Shown: piece by piece, positions 53,956 to 63,950 of the stretch | Position numbering within the stretch: position 1 is the stretch's first letter | Layout: every line of letters begins with the position of its first letter | Origin: an uncultured Bacteroides sp. | GTDB taxonomy: Bacteria > Bacteroidota > Bacteroidia > Bacteroidales > Bacteroidaceae | Direction: 5' to 3' | DNA: 64,000 nt | Assembly (NCBI RefSeq): GCF_937912035.1 | Contig: NZ_CALDPF010000010.1 | Coordinates: forward strand, 43,404-107,403 | The notes under the pieces: generated by a model | Database searches by the model: none | The model's input: the letters and a program-made list of their open reading frames with translations, nothing else | What the model was told of the DNA's origin: nothing | Translations under genes and position numbers: made by a program

Positions 53956-54354
53956 ATGAAAAGGAGAGAATTTTTCAAAGGAGCAGGAGCTGCTACAGTT
54001 ATGGCTGCAACCGCAGGAACAATTTCATCTTGCACGTCGGAAAACAAATTGAAATCCGGTGAAATATATCACACAGTTCAGTTCGACCTAAAATATCCTG
54101 TCGGCTCTGCTGAAGCAGAAAACTTCATTAAAGACGGTGTAAGAATACTTACTGCTGTTCCTGGTGTATATGAATTCCAGGCTTGCCGCCAGTGCAGTCC
54201 GAAAAACGACTATCAGTATGCTTTCCTTATGAAATTTGCCAACCAACAGGATTTCGACAACTACACAGCAAATCCAGACCATTGCAAGTTTGTGGAAGAA
54301 AGATGGAACACTGAAGTCACACGTTTCCAGGAAGCAGATTTCCAAAGTTTCTGA
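53956..54354 (+). CDS. Dabb-type (stress-responsive A/B barrel) exported protein
   Basis: A 132-residue protein with a twin-arginine-like and lipoprotein-type signal (MKRREFFKGAGAATVMA, then SSC), so it may be exported by Tat and lipidated. The mature domain (about residues 40-130) has the alternating pattern of Dabb ferredoxin-like barrels (YHTVQFDLKYP, then MKFANQQDFDNYTANPDHCKFVEE). Dabb proteins dimerise; their role is mostly unknown. It faces the susD gene, with a shared terminator. Confidence 0.85.
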   Translation: MKRREFFKGAGAATVMAATAGTISSCTSENKLKSGEIYHTVQFDLKYPVGSAEAENFIKDGVRILTAVPGVYEFQACRQCSPKNDYQYAFLMKFANQQDFDNYTANPDHCKFVEERWNTEVTRFQEADFQSF

Positions 54355-54387
54355 AAAAATAAAATCATAAATAGATACTCAAAACAA

Positions 54388-54423
54388 AAGGAGTCTTGTA
54401 GCCAAACGGCTACTTGACTCCTT
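54388..54423. terminator. Bidirectional terminator between Dabb gene and susD
   Basis: AAGGAGTC-TT-GTAGCC and GGCTAC-TT-GACTCCTT form a long stem with one internal T-T bulge pair and an AAAC loop. It serves both converging transcripts. Confidence 0.85.
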
Positions 54424-54455
54424 AAGCCCCAAAAAATCAATTATACAGGTCCTTA

Positions 54456-55952
54456 TTATGGGACATAAACACCATCATAAGGATTCTGGTCGCCATTAGG
54501 CCAGATATCATCAACCATTGATGTATTATTCTTCAATTCTGAAGACGGTATCTGATAAATGAATCTCCATGAATGAGCCGGCAACTGAATTGAACCGCCA
54601 TAAGCTACATGGTTACCGCCACGAACCAACGGTTTCTCAGTACGAATCATATCAAATGTAGCGAAACCTTCACCATAAAGTTCTTTGCGTCTTTCAATCC
54701 AAATTGCTTCAAGCAATTCCTGTCCAGAGGCTTCTGTACGTTTTGCCTGACGCATATCCTGTAATTGCCACAATAATTCTTTTGCTTCGCCTTCCTTGCC
54801 CTGGCGTGCACAAGCTTCAGCTGCATTGAGCAACATTTCATCAGAACGCATCACAACTATTGAACCACGACAATCTTCATTATCCCTGAATTTCATTGAA
54901 ACCCAGAATTTCTGTCCGGAAGTATTTTCCCACTGCTGCATCTGCTGGAAGCGGATATCTGATTCATCGAAAAGAGCTACGAAATCATCAGCTAAGATAA
55001 AGCAAGCGAAAGTCCAGCACGAACGAGTATTGTTATACCACATTGCAAATGGAGAATAGTCACCCATATTCTGTTCTTCAGTCTGCTTGATTGACCAAAT
55101 CCATGAACTCAATGTATGGTCATTGAATCCAGAAGTATATTCATCATTAGATGTCAACGGATACTGTGCCAAAACTTTTCTAGAATATTCTTCCGACTTA
55201 GCCCAATTATGCATAACCTGATATACTTCGGACAAAATACCATCCACAATTGCCTGGTTGAAGACATTAGGATTGCTACTACTGCGAACAAAACCTTCGA
55301 GCATAGGTTCTGCAGTTTCAAGGTCAGACAGAACCTGCTGATAAGTTTGCTCCAACGTACCACGCGGCTTTCCTTGAGTTGCTTCAGTTGTCGGTTCTGT
55401 ATAGATAGGCACACCAGGCATATCTTTTGCTATAGCATATGTCTGCTGGAACAATCTTGCAAGGTTGAAATAAGCCCAACCTCTCATTGCAAGAGCCTGG
55501 CCTTTTATATATTGCTTTTCTGTCGCATCACCTTCACAATCGTCGATATATGTAATTACGGAATTAAGGTTGTTGATAAGGCGATAATGGAATGTCCATA
55601 GCTGACCTGAACGGAAGATGTCACCACGAGTTTCTCCCCAATAATTATAATTGTAGCCATACCAACCACCGCCATTATTTATTATATCTTCACCACACAT
55701 ATCAGAAATCATCTGTATAGAAGGAATTCCCCAGTCATCACTACGGTTAGCACCACCACCGCTATAGCACTTCATTTGATAATAACAACCATTCAGAGCT
55801 GCTTGTGCACCGGATACTGTAGTGAAAACCTGAGTATCAGAAACGTCTGTTGAAGGATTAGTCTCAAGGAAATCGCTGCAAGATGTCATAGAGCCAACTA
55901 AGGTCAAACCAGAGAAGGCACACACTGTCAATATATATTTTACTGCTTTCAT
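54456..55952 (-). CDS. SusD/RagB-like surface lipoprotein
   Basis: A 498-residue lipoprotein with lipobox TSC (Cys about 25), TPR-like helices and the SusD-type core; RGWAYFNLARLFQQTYA is a common family motif, as is the C-terminal WRFIYQIPSSELKNN. It works as the surface glycan- or peptide-binding lid of the SusC transporter encoded just upstream (37 bases). There is no glycoside hydrolase in the same transcript. The substrate is unknown. Confidence 0.95.
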   Translation of the reverse strand: MKAVKYILTVCAFSGLTLVGSMTSCSDFLETNPSTDVSDTQVFTTVSGAQAALNGCYYQMKCYSGGGANRSDDWGIPSIQMISDMCGEDIINNGGGWYGYNYNYWGETRGDIFRSGQLWTFHYRLINNLNSVITYIDDCEGDATEKQYIKGQALAMRGWAYFNLARLFQQTYAIAKDMPGVPIYTEPTTEATQGKPRGTLEQTYQQVLSDLETAEPMLEGFVRSSSNPNVFNQAIVDGILSEVYQVMHNWAKSEEYSRKVLAQYPLTSNDEYTSGFNDHTLSSWIWSIKQTEEQNMGDYSPFAMWYNNTRSCWTFACFILADDFVALFDESDIRFQQMQQWENTSGQKFWVSMKFRDNEDCRGSIVVMRSDEMLLNAAEACARQGKEGEAKELLWQLQDMRQAKRTEASGQELLEAIWIERRKELYGEGFATFDMIRTEKPLVRGGNHVAYGGSIQLPAHSWRFIYQIPSSELKNNTSMVDDIWPNGDQNPYDGVYVP

Positions 55953-55989
55953 ATGAAATACTCTTGATTAAATAAGTTCAACATGGATA

Positions 55990-58900
55990 TTATAAATTCA
56001 ATTGCAGACCAAAAGATACAGATTTTGTTGTCGGGAAACGGTTACTCGTACAACCATCTATACCCTGTTCCGGATCAGTACCACGGCGGGCTGCACTACC
56101 CCAAGTCAGCAGATTGTCACCCTGTACATAAAGTCGAAGTGAGTTAACCTGGAACTTACGTGTCCAATTCTGTGGCAATGTATAACCCAAAGTCACATTA
56201 CGCAAACGAGCAAAGGAGTTGTTGAAAATAAACTTAGAAGTATATGCATTCAAATAGTTTGCATATGCTGTAGAAATGCGAGGAAACTCGGCATTAGTAT
56301 TTTCTGGCGTCCATGAATCGAGCATATCAGGGTGCATACCATAACCGATACGGTAAGACATCATCTGTGAATAGTCACTATCGTAAAGTTTTCCTCCGAT
56401 ACTATAATAAATCATGAATGACAAATCAATACCTTTAAATGCAAAATTGTTAGTTATACCTCCAAAAATTTTAGGAATCGCATCACCAAGATACTTCTTC
56501 TGTTTGTCGCTACTCACCTGATTGTAATCTTCTGTTTTTACTCTTTCCTTGACATATTCATTACCGTTTTCATCTGTAGCGTAAACATTCATCCAGTACA
56601 TATCGTTACCAGTTTCCGGGTTTACACCTGCATATTCAGCTCCCCAGAAATTATATCTGGATTCGCCTTCGCGCCATTTGAACACACCTGAGTTAATTTC
56701 TTCTTGCGGAAGTCTGGTGATAGTGTTCTTATAATGTGTACCGTTTAAATCTATTGTCCATTTAAAATTCTTATTATTAATTGCAGCAAAGTTCAAAGAA
56801 AATTCCACACCTGTATTCTTTACATCACCGATATTACGGTTGATACCGCTGAATCCTGTAGAAGGAGCCATTGGCAAAGAGAACAGAAGGTCTTTTGATT
56901 TACGATTAAACCATTCAAAACTACCGGAAAGACGATTAAAAAGTGCGAAATCAACACCTATGTTTGTCTGCAAATTAGTTTCCCATTTCAAAGTATAATT
57001 CGGAAGACGGCTAATCAACAAACCCGGTTCGTTGTAGTTGTTCATACCAGTTGCGTAAAGTCCTTGGTAAGCATAATAAATTTGATCTGAACCAGACATC
57101 AGATTATCGTTACCCACAGCACCATAGCTGGCTTTCAGCTTCAAGTTATCCAACCAGTCTGTTGTTGAAGACATAAAATCTTCATTTGATATACGCCAAG
57201 AACCGCCGACAGACCAGAACTTACCCCAGCGATTGTCCGGATGGAAACGAGAAGAACCATCAGTACGGAAGCTGGCAGATACATAATAACGATCTTTATA
57301 GTCATATTCAGCACGGCTCAGGTAACTCATAAGGCGATAGTTATCAGTATATGAGTTCATAGAGTTCATCTCAGAAGCAGCACCGATTTCAGTTATACCA
57401 AAGAAAGGCAAACCACGTTTAGATGCATCGAGATATTTATAATTCATTGAATAAGCTTCCTGACCAACAAGGATATTGATTGAATGGTCGCCAAAAGCCT
57501 TTTCATAAGTCAAAAGGTTGTTCAATGTCCAGGAGAAAGTACGGGCAGAACTCTTGTAAGCTTCACCGCCATAACCTGCTGCAAAACCATATTCACTGTT
57601 TGTATATCCGTCGTAAGTATAACCAACATAGTCGAAACTAAAGTTAGTACGCCATTTCAATCCAGGAATAAAGTCAATCTCGAAATATGAACGCGCAGAA
57701 GCGTTGTCATTCATATAAGGATACTTATTATATTCATTATCGGCTACAGTGTTCCATCCACTCCATCCTGTACGGTTGTCACCATAATCGTAAATCAATT
57801 TACCATTGTCGTCACGGGCATAAGCTCCTGCTTCAGCATCCCACTTATATATAGGATAAATGGTAGGCATAGTGCGGAGCATCCAAACAACAGATTCACT
57901 TGAAGAACCTTCGCGTTTGCTATGTGACAAGTTAATATTAGTTCCAACCTTTAACCACTTGTTTACCTGATAATTCAAATTAGCACGGGTAGTGAAACGT
58001 TCAAATTCAGAAATAGTGAAAACGCCCTTGTCGTTCAAGTAGCCGGCAGAAAGATAATAGTCAGCTTTCTTTGACTTACCACTGAAGTCAACATTATATT
58101 CCTGGCGAAGACGAGATTTCATCAAAGCTCCTCTCCAATCGCCAGAGTAAAGCAATTCAGCATCAGGGTTCATTTTACCGTCAAGACCTACTGGCTGGTC
58201 TACGCTGAATGGATTTATACCAAACTGTCCGGTAAGGTAAGTTGAAGCATAGTTGGCAGCATCGCTCTGAGCATAGCCGTTATCCATATAACCATTATAA
58301 AGGGCTTGCCATGTTAACTCAGAATATTCCTGCGGAGACAATGCACGAGGCAAATCTACAGCAAGGCTTGACCAACCCCAAGATGAGCGGAAATTAATCT
58401 GACCTTTCTCGCTGTTACCCTTCTTTGTTGTAATCATCACAACACCATTTGCTGCACGTGAACCATACAATGCAGTTGCTGAAGCATCTTTCAAAACGGT
58501 CATAGATTCGATATCTGCCGGGTTGATAGCATTCAGATAACCATCATAAGCAGTTCCATCGACAACATATAGCGGAGAACTTGAAGCATTCATTGAACCA
58601 ATACCACGAATCATAATTGTAGCATCTTCGCCCGGCTCACCAGTACTGTTCAAAACCTGAACACCACTACTCTGTCCTTGCAAAGCCTGTGTAACGTTTG
58701 ATGCCTTGATTTTTTCCAATGATTCGCTCTTAACTACTGTAGCAGAACCCGTAAAAGAAGATTTCTTTCCAGTACCATAGGCAACTACCATAACTTCGTC
58801 CAATGCAACCAAATCTGGTTCCATAACAATCTTCATAGTTTTACCGTCAATCTTAGTTTCGATGGCTTTATAACCAAGATAAGAAACCAATAAAGATTTT

Positions 58901-59103
58901 GTTTTTGGGGAAACTTGAATAGTGAAATTACCATTTAAATCGGTAATCACTCCGGTATTACTCTGTTTATCCATAATAGATACACCCACCATTGGTAAAC
59001 CGTCTTCAGAAGAAACGACAACTCCCGAAATCATCCTCTCTTGCGCTTGCAACGTTTGTGAGAATATTGCTGCAAGACCTAGCATTGGTAACAATTTCCT
59101 CAT
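55990..59103 (-). CDS. SusC/RagA-type TonB-dependent transporter
   Basis: A 1037-residue outer membrane transporter. A signal peptide (about 1-20) is followed by a carboxypeptidase-regulatory-like domain (about 23-100), the SusC signature with GTGKKSSFTGS, a plug (about 115-235, SSGVQVLNSTGEPG, ASATALYGSRAANGVVMITTKKG) and a 22-strand barrel ending in an aromatic-poor GLQLNL. No N-terminal STN signalling domain is present, so it is not of the anti-sigma-linked type. It is paired with the SusD gene. Confidence 0.96.
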   Translation of the reverse strand: MRKLLPMLGLAAIFSQTLQAQERMISGVVVSSEDGLPMVGVSIMDKQSNTGVITDLNGNFTIQVSPKTKSLLVSYLGYKAIETKIDGKTMKIVMEPDLVALDEVMVVAYGTGKKSSFTGSATVVKSESLEKIKASNVTQALQGQSSGVQVLNSTGEPGEDATIMIRGIGSMNASSSPLYVVDGTAYDGYLNAINPADIESMTVLKDASATALYGSRAANGVVMITTKKGNSEKGQINFRSSWGWSSLAVDLPRALSPQEYSELTWQALYNGYMDNGYAQSDAANYASTYLTGQFGINPFSVDQPVGLDGKMNPDAELLYSGDWRGALMKSRLRQEYNVDFSGKSKKADYYLSAGYLNDKGVFTISEFERFTTRANLNYQVNKWLKVGTNINLSHSKREGSSSESVVWMLRTMPTIYPIYKWDAEAGAYARDDNGKLIYDYGDNRTGWSGWNTVADNEYNKYPYMNDNASARSYFEIDFIPGLKWRTNFSFDYVGYTYDGYTNSEYGFAAGYGGEAYKSSARTFSWTLNNLLTYEKAFGDHSINILVGQEAYSMNYKYLDASKRGLPFFGITEIGAASEMNSMNSYTDNYRLMSYLSRAEYDYKDRYYVSASFRTDGSSRFHPDNRWGKFWSVGGSWRISNEDFMSSTTDWLDNLKLKASYGAVGNDNLMSGSDQIYYAYQGLYATGMNNYNEPGLLISRLPNYTLKWETNLQTNIGVDFALFNRLSGSFEWFNRKSKDLLFSLPMAPSTGFSGINRNIGDVKNTGVEFSLNFAAINNKNFKWTIDLNGTHYKNTITRLPQEEINSGVFKWREGESRYNFWGAEYAGVNPETGNDMYWMNVYATDENGNEYVKERVKTEDYNQVSSDKQKKYLGDAIPKIFGGITNNFAFKGIDLSFMIYYSIGGKLYDSDYSQMMSYRIGYGMHPDMLDSWTPENTNAEFPRISTAYANYLNAYTSKFIFNNSFARLRNVTLGYTLPQNWTRKFQVNSLRLYVQGDNLLTWGSAARRGTDPEQGIDGCTSNRFPTTKSVSFGLQLNL

Positions 59104-60062
59104 AAAATAAACTCTAATAATTAATAATTAAAAAAACACATTGAAAAGCACGAGTCTAATCAAGAAAAAGGTTAACACTTCAACTAAACTAAAATAATTA
59201 ATCTACATTTCTCATAGCGCTTTTCTCTAATCACAAATAAAATGAATTATTATTAAAAATGCAAGTTTTTATTAAAAAACACCATTAAAAATATATAATT
59301 TATAACATATTTCTTCTTTAATATTGCCTTTCTCTCATCTATTAATTCGAGATTTACTATTTTACAAGACAACACATGAAGCAATTTACACATTATCTAT
59401 ATGTAAGTAAAACAACAAAATATATGTCATTTTGATTAAATATAGCGTATTTATCTGATTGCTTTAATATTTATTTTCTTGCGTTTTTACTCAAAACGAG
59501 CTATAATTCTGGACTTTTTCGGGAATAATTACAACATTTTCGGCAAACATCTACAAGAAATCTTGGATACAACTATAATTATCTTGCTATACTATTATAT
59601 TTATTCATCTATACATCTATATATATTTACCAGAATGTCCGGATAAATTTCCCGGAATCTAAATAATTTGTCGAAAAAGCGCCTAATTCCTTGTCCAAAT
59701 TCGTCTGGAAGAGAGCAAATCACGAACGTAATTCAAATATCATTTTTCCATCAATAAAAACTTTTCTCCGAATGCATTTATATAACCAATCACAAAATAC
59801 CAGGTAATTACTGTTCAAGTTACACAAATATAACCTCCAATACTTACATATTGAAAAAGCTAAACTCTCTGAGAGTCCGACAAAATTCATCAACCTTATC
59901 TCATGCCTTAAAAACACGAGCCACAAGAAGTTTATTTATCAAAATGTCAAAATTGACATTTTGATACTTTCTGTTTTGAGAATCTACATTAATCCACTCT
60001 CGGAATATGAGATTTTGCTAAAAAGAGGCATGGGTTTATAGTTCATATATAAAAAAACATGC
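59104..60062. other. Long AT-rich intergenic region between susC and glyA
   Basis: About 960 bases without a supportable gene; the only long frame (59720-59926, minus) has no protein-like features. It separates two divergent transcripts and contains a 30-base palindrome at 59937-59966. A susC promoter must be in it, but no perfect TTTG / TANNTTTG pair could be picked out. Confidence 0.6.
59937..59966. repeat. Perfect 30-bp palindrome upstream of glyA
   Basis: TATCAAAATGTCAA and TTGACATTTTGATA are perfect inverted arms of 14 bases with an AA spacer. There is no T-run after it on the plus strand. It lies about 100 bases upstream of the glyA -7 element and could be an operator for glyA or susC, or part of a small RNA. 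Confidence 0.7.
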
Positions 60063-60070
60063 TAAATTTG
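60063..60070 (+). promoter_or_regulatory. -7 element of glyA promoter
   Basis: TAAATTTG matches TANNTTTG, 44 bases upstream of the glyA ATG. The -33 element is not well conserved. Confidence 0.5.
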
Positions 60071-60114
60071 CAAAAGATGTAATTCTATTTCTTAATCAAA
60101 ATTTGATATTAAAT

Positions 60115-61395
60115 ATGAAAAGGGACAACATTATTTTTGACATCATTGAAAAAGAACATCAGCGTCAGTTGAAAGGTATTGAGTTGATTGCTTCTGAAAA
60201 CTTTGTAAGTGAACAAGTAATGCAGGCAATGGGAAGTTGCCTGACTAACAAATATGCCGAAGGTTATCCTGGGAAACGTTATTATGGTGGTTGCGAAGTA
60301 GTCGACCAGAGTGAAACAATTGCAATCGAAAGATTGAAGAAAATATTCAATGCTGAATGGGCAAATGTTCAGCCTCATTCAGGAGCACAGGCTAACGCAG
60401 CTGTTCTTTTGGCTGTTCTTAATCCTGGTGATACTTTCCTTGGATTGAATCTGGCTCATGGTGGTCACTTGTCTCATGGTTCTGCTGTGAATAGTTCAGG
60501 TATTTTGTATCGTGCTACAGAATATAATGTAAAAGAAGAAACCGGACGCGTCGACTACGACCAGATGGAAGAAGTTGCATTGCGCGAAAAACCGAAATTG
60601 ATTATCGGTGGTGGTTCTGCATATTCTCGCGACTGGGATTATAAGAGAATGAGAGAAATCGCAGACAAAGTTGGCGCTTTGCTTATGATTGACATGGCTC
60701 ATCCTGCAGGTCTTATCGCAGCCGGATTATTGAACAATCCGTTGGAATATGCTCATATTGTAACTTCAACAACTCACAAGACTTTGCGTGGTCCACGCGG
60801 TGGTATCATCCTTCTTGGCAAAGACTTTGAAAATCCTTGGGGAAAGAAAACTCCAAAAGGCGAAATCAAGAAAATGTCACAATTGCTTGATTCTGCTGTA
60901 TTCCCAGGAATTCAGGGTGGTCCGCTTGAACACGTAATTGCAGCTAAGGCTGTTGCATTCGGTGAAGCATTGGAACCTGAATATAAGGAATATCAGATGC
61001 AGGTTAAGAAAAATGCAGCTACAATGGCTCAGGCATTTATCGACAAAGGTTACAAGATTATTTCCGGCGGTACTGACAACCACAGTATGTTGATTGACCT
61101 TCGTACTAAGTTCCCTGAACTTACTGGTAAAGTTGCAGAGAGAGCTTTGGTTGCTGCTGACATTACTGTCAACAAGAACATGGTTCCATTCGACAGCAGA
61201 TCAGCATTCCAGACATCCGGTATCCGTATCGGAACACCAGCTATTACAACACGTGGAGCAAAAGAAGAGTTGATGGGTGAAATCGTTGAAATGATTGATA
61301 CAGTTCTTGCATCACCAGAATGCGACAAGACAATTGCTTCTGTTCGCGAAAAGGTTAATTCAATGATGAAAGAATATCCTATCTTTGCATGGTAA
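60115..61395 (+). CDS. glyA: Serine hydroxymethyltransferase
   Basis: A 426-residue PLP enzyme that interconverts serine and glycine with tetrahydrofolate. An in-frame TTG at 60103 would add four residues, but ATG 60115 ([11 protein letters not shown]) is normal. The PLP lysine is Lys222 in [21 protein letters not shown] near residue 22 and [13 protein letters not shown] are other hallmarks. The length is normal. It is likely a single-gene unit, followed by a dispersed repeat. Confidence 0.98.
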   Translation: MKRDNIIFDIIEKEHQRQLKGIELIASENFVSEQVMQAMGSCLTNKYAEGYPGKRYYGGCEVVDQSETIAIERLKKIFNAEWANVQPHSGAQANAAVLLAVLNPGDTFLGLNLAHGGHLSHGSAVNSSGILYRATEYNVKEETGRVDYDQMEEVALREKPKLIIGGGSAYSRDWDYKRMREIADKVGALLMIDMAHPAGLIAAGLLNNPLEYAHIVTSTTHKTLRGPRGGIILLGKDFENPWGKKTPKGEIKKMSQLLDSAVFPGIQGGPLEHVIAAKAVAFGEALEPEYKEYQMQVKKNAATMAQAFIDKGYKIISGGTDNHSMLIDLRTKFPELTGKVAERALVAADITVNKNMVPFDSRSAFQTSGIRIGTPAITTRGAKEELMGEIVEMIDTVLASPECDKTIASVREKVNSMMKEYPIFAW

Positions 61396-61402
61396 TATTT
61401 CA

Positions 61403-61495
61403 AGGGGACAAGTTGACGAGAAGACAAGTTGACGAGGTTATAATTTATTGTCACATTGCATTCTTGTCTACTTGTCCCCTCGTTAATTGTCTACT
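61403..61495. repeat. Dispersed palindromic intergenic repeat, copy 2
   Basis: The 14-mer GACAAGTTGACGAG occurs twice in tandem (61407-61420 and 61423-61436), and AGGGGACAAGT (61403-61413) pairs exactly with ACTTGTCCCCT (61470-61480); AGACAAG/CTTGTCT extends the stem inside. It shares words with the repeat at 52887-52960. Placed after glyA, it can fold into a long hairpin. Confidence 0.7.
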
Positions 61496-61527
61496 AAAAT
61501 AATCATAATTCATTAAACTAAACAATC

Positions 61528-63870
61528 ATGAAAAAGCTTTTAGCAACTTTATGTGCCGGAATGGCATTATGCTTATTAGCTTCATGTAATGAGGAACAAG
61601 GTGTAGTTAAAGTCTACAACCAGGGAATCAACATTATCCCTGCACCTATGAGCCTTACACAACATGACGGCCAATTCAAGCTAAACAAAAAAACTACATT
61701 TGGTGCAACAACTCCTGAAGCGAAAACTATCGCAGAGTTCTTTGCATCTAAAATGAAAGCTGCGACAGGATATAATATCCAGGTAGCAGACAAAGGAGAT
61801 ATAACACTATCAATTGATGAATCTCTTGACGTAAATGATGAAGGATACGCTCTTGATGTTACTCCTTCAAATGTTACTGTTAAAGCTAAAACTCCTCAGG
61901 GTCTTTTCTATGGTATGCAGTCATTCATGCAGCTTTTGCCTGCTGAAATTGAAAGCGCTCAGAAAGTTGAGGGTATTGCATGGACTGCTCCATCTGCAAG
62001 CATCAAAGATGAGCCTCGTTTCGGCTATCGTGGTATGATGATTGACCCATGTCGTCACTTTATGCCTGTTGAAGACATCAAGAAACAGATTGATGTTTTG
62101 GCATTGTTCAAAATCAACCGTCTGCACTGGCACTTGACTGAAGACCAGGGATGGCGTATTGAAATAAAGAAATATCCGAAACTGACAGAAGTAGGTTCTA
62201 TTCGTATTGATGGCGAAGGAACTGAACATAAAGGTTTCTACACTCAAGAAGAAATCAAAGAAGTAGTAAAATATGCTGCAGACAGATTTATCACAGTTGT
62301 TCCTGAATTGGAAATTCCGGGACACGAACTTGCTGCTATTGCTGCTTATCCTGAACTTTCATGTAAAGGCGAACCAACTACTCCACGTATAATCTGGGGT
62401 GTTGAGGATATCGTTATGTGTCCGGGTAAAGAAGATATGTTTGAATTCCTTGAAGACGTTATCGACGAAATGGTTCCTTTGTTCCCTAGCGAATATTTCC
62501 ATATCGGTGGTGACGAATGTCCTAAGACTAGCTGGAAGAGCTGTCCTCTTTGCCAGAAACGAATCAGAGAAGAAGGTTTGAAAGCTGACGGAAAACATAC
62601 TGCTGAAGAAAGATTGCAGAGCTATGTTATCCAGCGCATGGAAAAATATCTTGCAACTAAAGGTAAGAAAATCATCGGTTGGGACGAAATCCTTGAAGGA
62701 GGTCTTGCTCCTACAGCAACAGTTATGTCATGGCGTGGTGAAGAAGGCGGTATTGCTGCTGCTTTGATGAATCACACTGTTATCATGACTCCTGGCGGAA
62801 ACGGAATGTATCTTGACCATTATCAGGGCGATCCTAAAATCGAACCGGTTGCAATCGGTGGTATGACTTTGTTGGAAAAGACTTATTCTTACAATCCTGT
62901 GCCTGACACATTGGCTCAGATGGGCAAATCTGAATTTGTTCTTGGTGTTCAGGGAAATGTTTGGTCTGAATATCTTTATAATGAAGATGTCCGCGAATAT
63001 CGCACTTATCCTCGTATCATTGCTATTGCTGAAATTGGCTGGACTCCGGAAGACAAAAAAGATTACAAAGACTTTGAACGTCGTATAGACAATGCTTATG
63101 TGCGTCTTGACGAACATGATATTAATTATCATATTCCACAGCCTGAACAGCCTAACGGTTCTTGCAATTTCGTTGCATTTACTGACAAAGCTTCTTTGGA
63201 ATTCAAGACTAGCCGTCCGATTAAGATGGTTTATACAACTGACGGAAGCGAACCAACAGAATCTTCTACAGCATATTCTGCTCCTATCGAAATTACAGAA
63301 ACAACTACTTTGAAAATTGCTTCTGTTCTTCCTTCAGGCAAGATGAGTCCGGTTCGTACTATCCAAGTTGAAAAACAGGCTTTGGCTCCAGCTAAGGAAG
63401 TTGCAAAGAAAGCTCCTGGTTTGAATATGGAAGTATTCGACGGAATGTATCTCAATGTAAAAGAACTTGAAGCTGCCAACAAGACTGGCAAGAAATCTGT
63501 AATCAAGGAAACTAAAGAATTGAGAAGCCAGGTTAAGACTAGCGAATCAATGCGTGGCGTAAAACAGTATGCTGCTGTTGCTAACGGTTATATTGATATT
63601 CCTGAAGATGGTGTATATTATATTTCTTCAGATTTGGAAGAAGTTTGGATTGACGGCAAATTGCTTGTAAACAATGCAGGTGAAGTTAAGCGTTTCTCAA
63701 GAAAAGACAACTCTGTTGCTTTGGCAAAAGGTTTGCATGAAATCAAAGCTGTATTCCTTGGTCATGTAATCGGTGGTTGGCCTTCAAACTGGGGCGATGG
63801 TTCAATCAAACTTCGCAAAGCTAGCGAAGAGAAATTTGCTGCTGTAACTGGTGATATGTTGTGGCATTAA
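61528..63870 (+). CDS. GH20 beta-N-acetylhexosaminidase lipoprotein
   Basis: A 780-residue lipoprotein (lipobox ASC, about Cys20). Order: an alpha/beta GH20b domain (about 35-165), the catalytic TIM barrel (about 168-510) with HIGGDE carrying the Asp329-Glu330 pair typical of substrate-assisted catalysis, then a C-terminal beta region of the chitobiase/FN3-like type (about 555-625) and a last PA14-like domain (about 650-780). It removes terminal GlcNAc or GalNAc from host or bacterial glycans at the cell surface or in the periplasm. It has its own terminator. Confidence 0.95.
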   Translation: MKKLLATLCAGMALCLLASCNEEQGVVKVYNQGINIIPAPMSLTQHDGQFKLNKKTTFGATTPEAKTIAEFFASKMKAATGYNIQVADKGDITLSIDESLDVNDEGYALDVTPSNVTVKAKTPQGLFYGMQSFMQLLPAEIESAQKVEGIAWTAPSASIKDEPRFGYRGMMIDPCRHFMPVEDIKKQIDVLALFKINRLHWHLTEDQGWRIEIKKYPKLTEVGSIRIDGEGTEHKGFYTQEEIKEVVKYAADRFITVVPELEIPGHELAAIAAYPELSCKGEPTTPRIIWGVEDIVMCPGKEDMFEFLEDVIDEMVPLFPSEYFHIGGDECPKTSWKSCPLCQKRIREEGLKADGKHTAEERLQSYVIQRMEKYLATKGKKIIGWDEILEGGLAPTATVMSWRGEEGGIAAALMNHTVIMTPGGNGMYLDHYQGDPKIEPVAIGGMTLLEKTYSYNPVPDTLAQMGKSEFVLGVQGNVWSEYLYNEDVREYRTYPRIIAIAEIGWTPEDKKDYKDFERRIDNAYVRLDEHDINYHIPQPEQPNGSCNFVAFTDKASLEFKTSRPIKMVYTTDGSEPTESSTAYSAPIEITETTTLKIASVLPSGKMSPVRTIQVEKQALAPAKEVAKKAPGLNMEVFDGMYLNVKELEAANKTGKKSVIKETKELRSQVKTSESMRGVKQYAAVANGYIDIPEDGVYYISSDLEEVWIDGKLLVNNAGEVKRFSRKDNSVALAKGLHEIKAVFLGHVIGGWPSNWGDGSIKLRKASEEKFAAVTGDMLWH

Positions 63871-63878
63871 TAAAACTG

Positions 63879-63913
63879 AACCGGAATTCGGGAGCTTCTT
63901 CCCTGTTCCGGTT
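63879..63913 (+). terminator. Terminator after the hexosaminidase gene
   Basis: AACCGGAA and TTCCGGTT form an 8-bp stem, with a further GGGA/TCCC inside; the downstream TTTTGA is a short T-tract. Confidence 0.7.
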
Positions 63914-63950
63914 TTGACAAGATAAAACAAAGGCTGTCTGGATTGTGACA

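Noticed and set aside
59720..59926. 68-residue minus-strand frame in the susC-glyA gap
   Set aside because: No promoter, no conserved motif, and composition typical of random AT-rich sequence.
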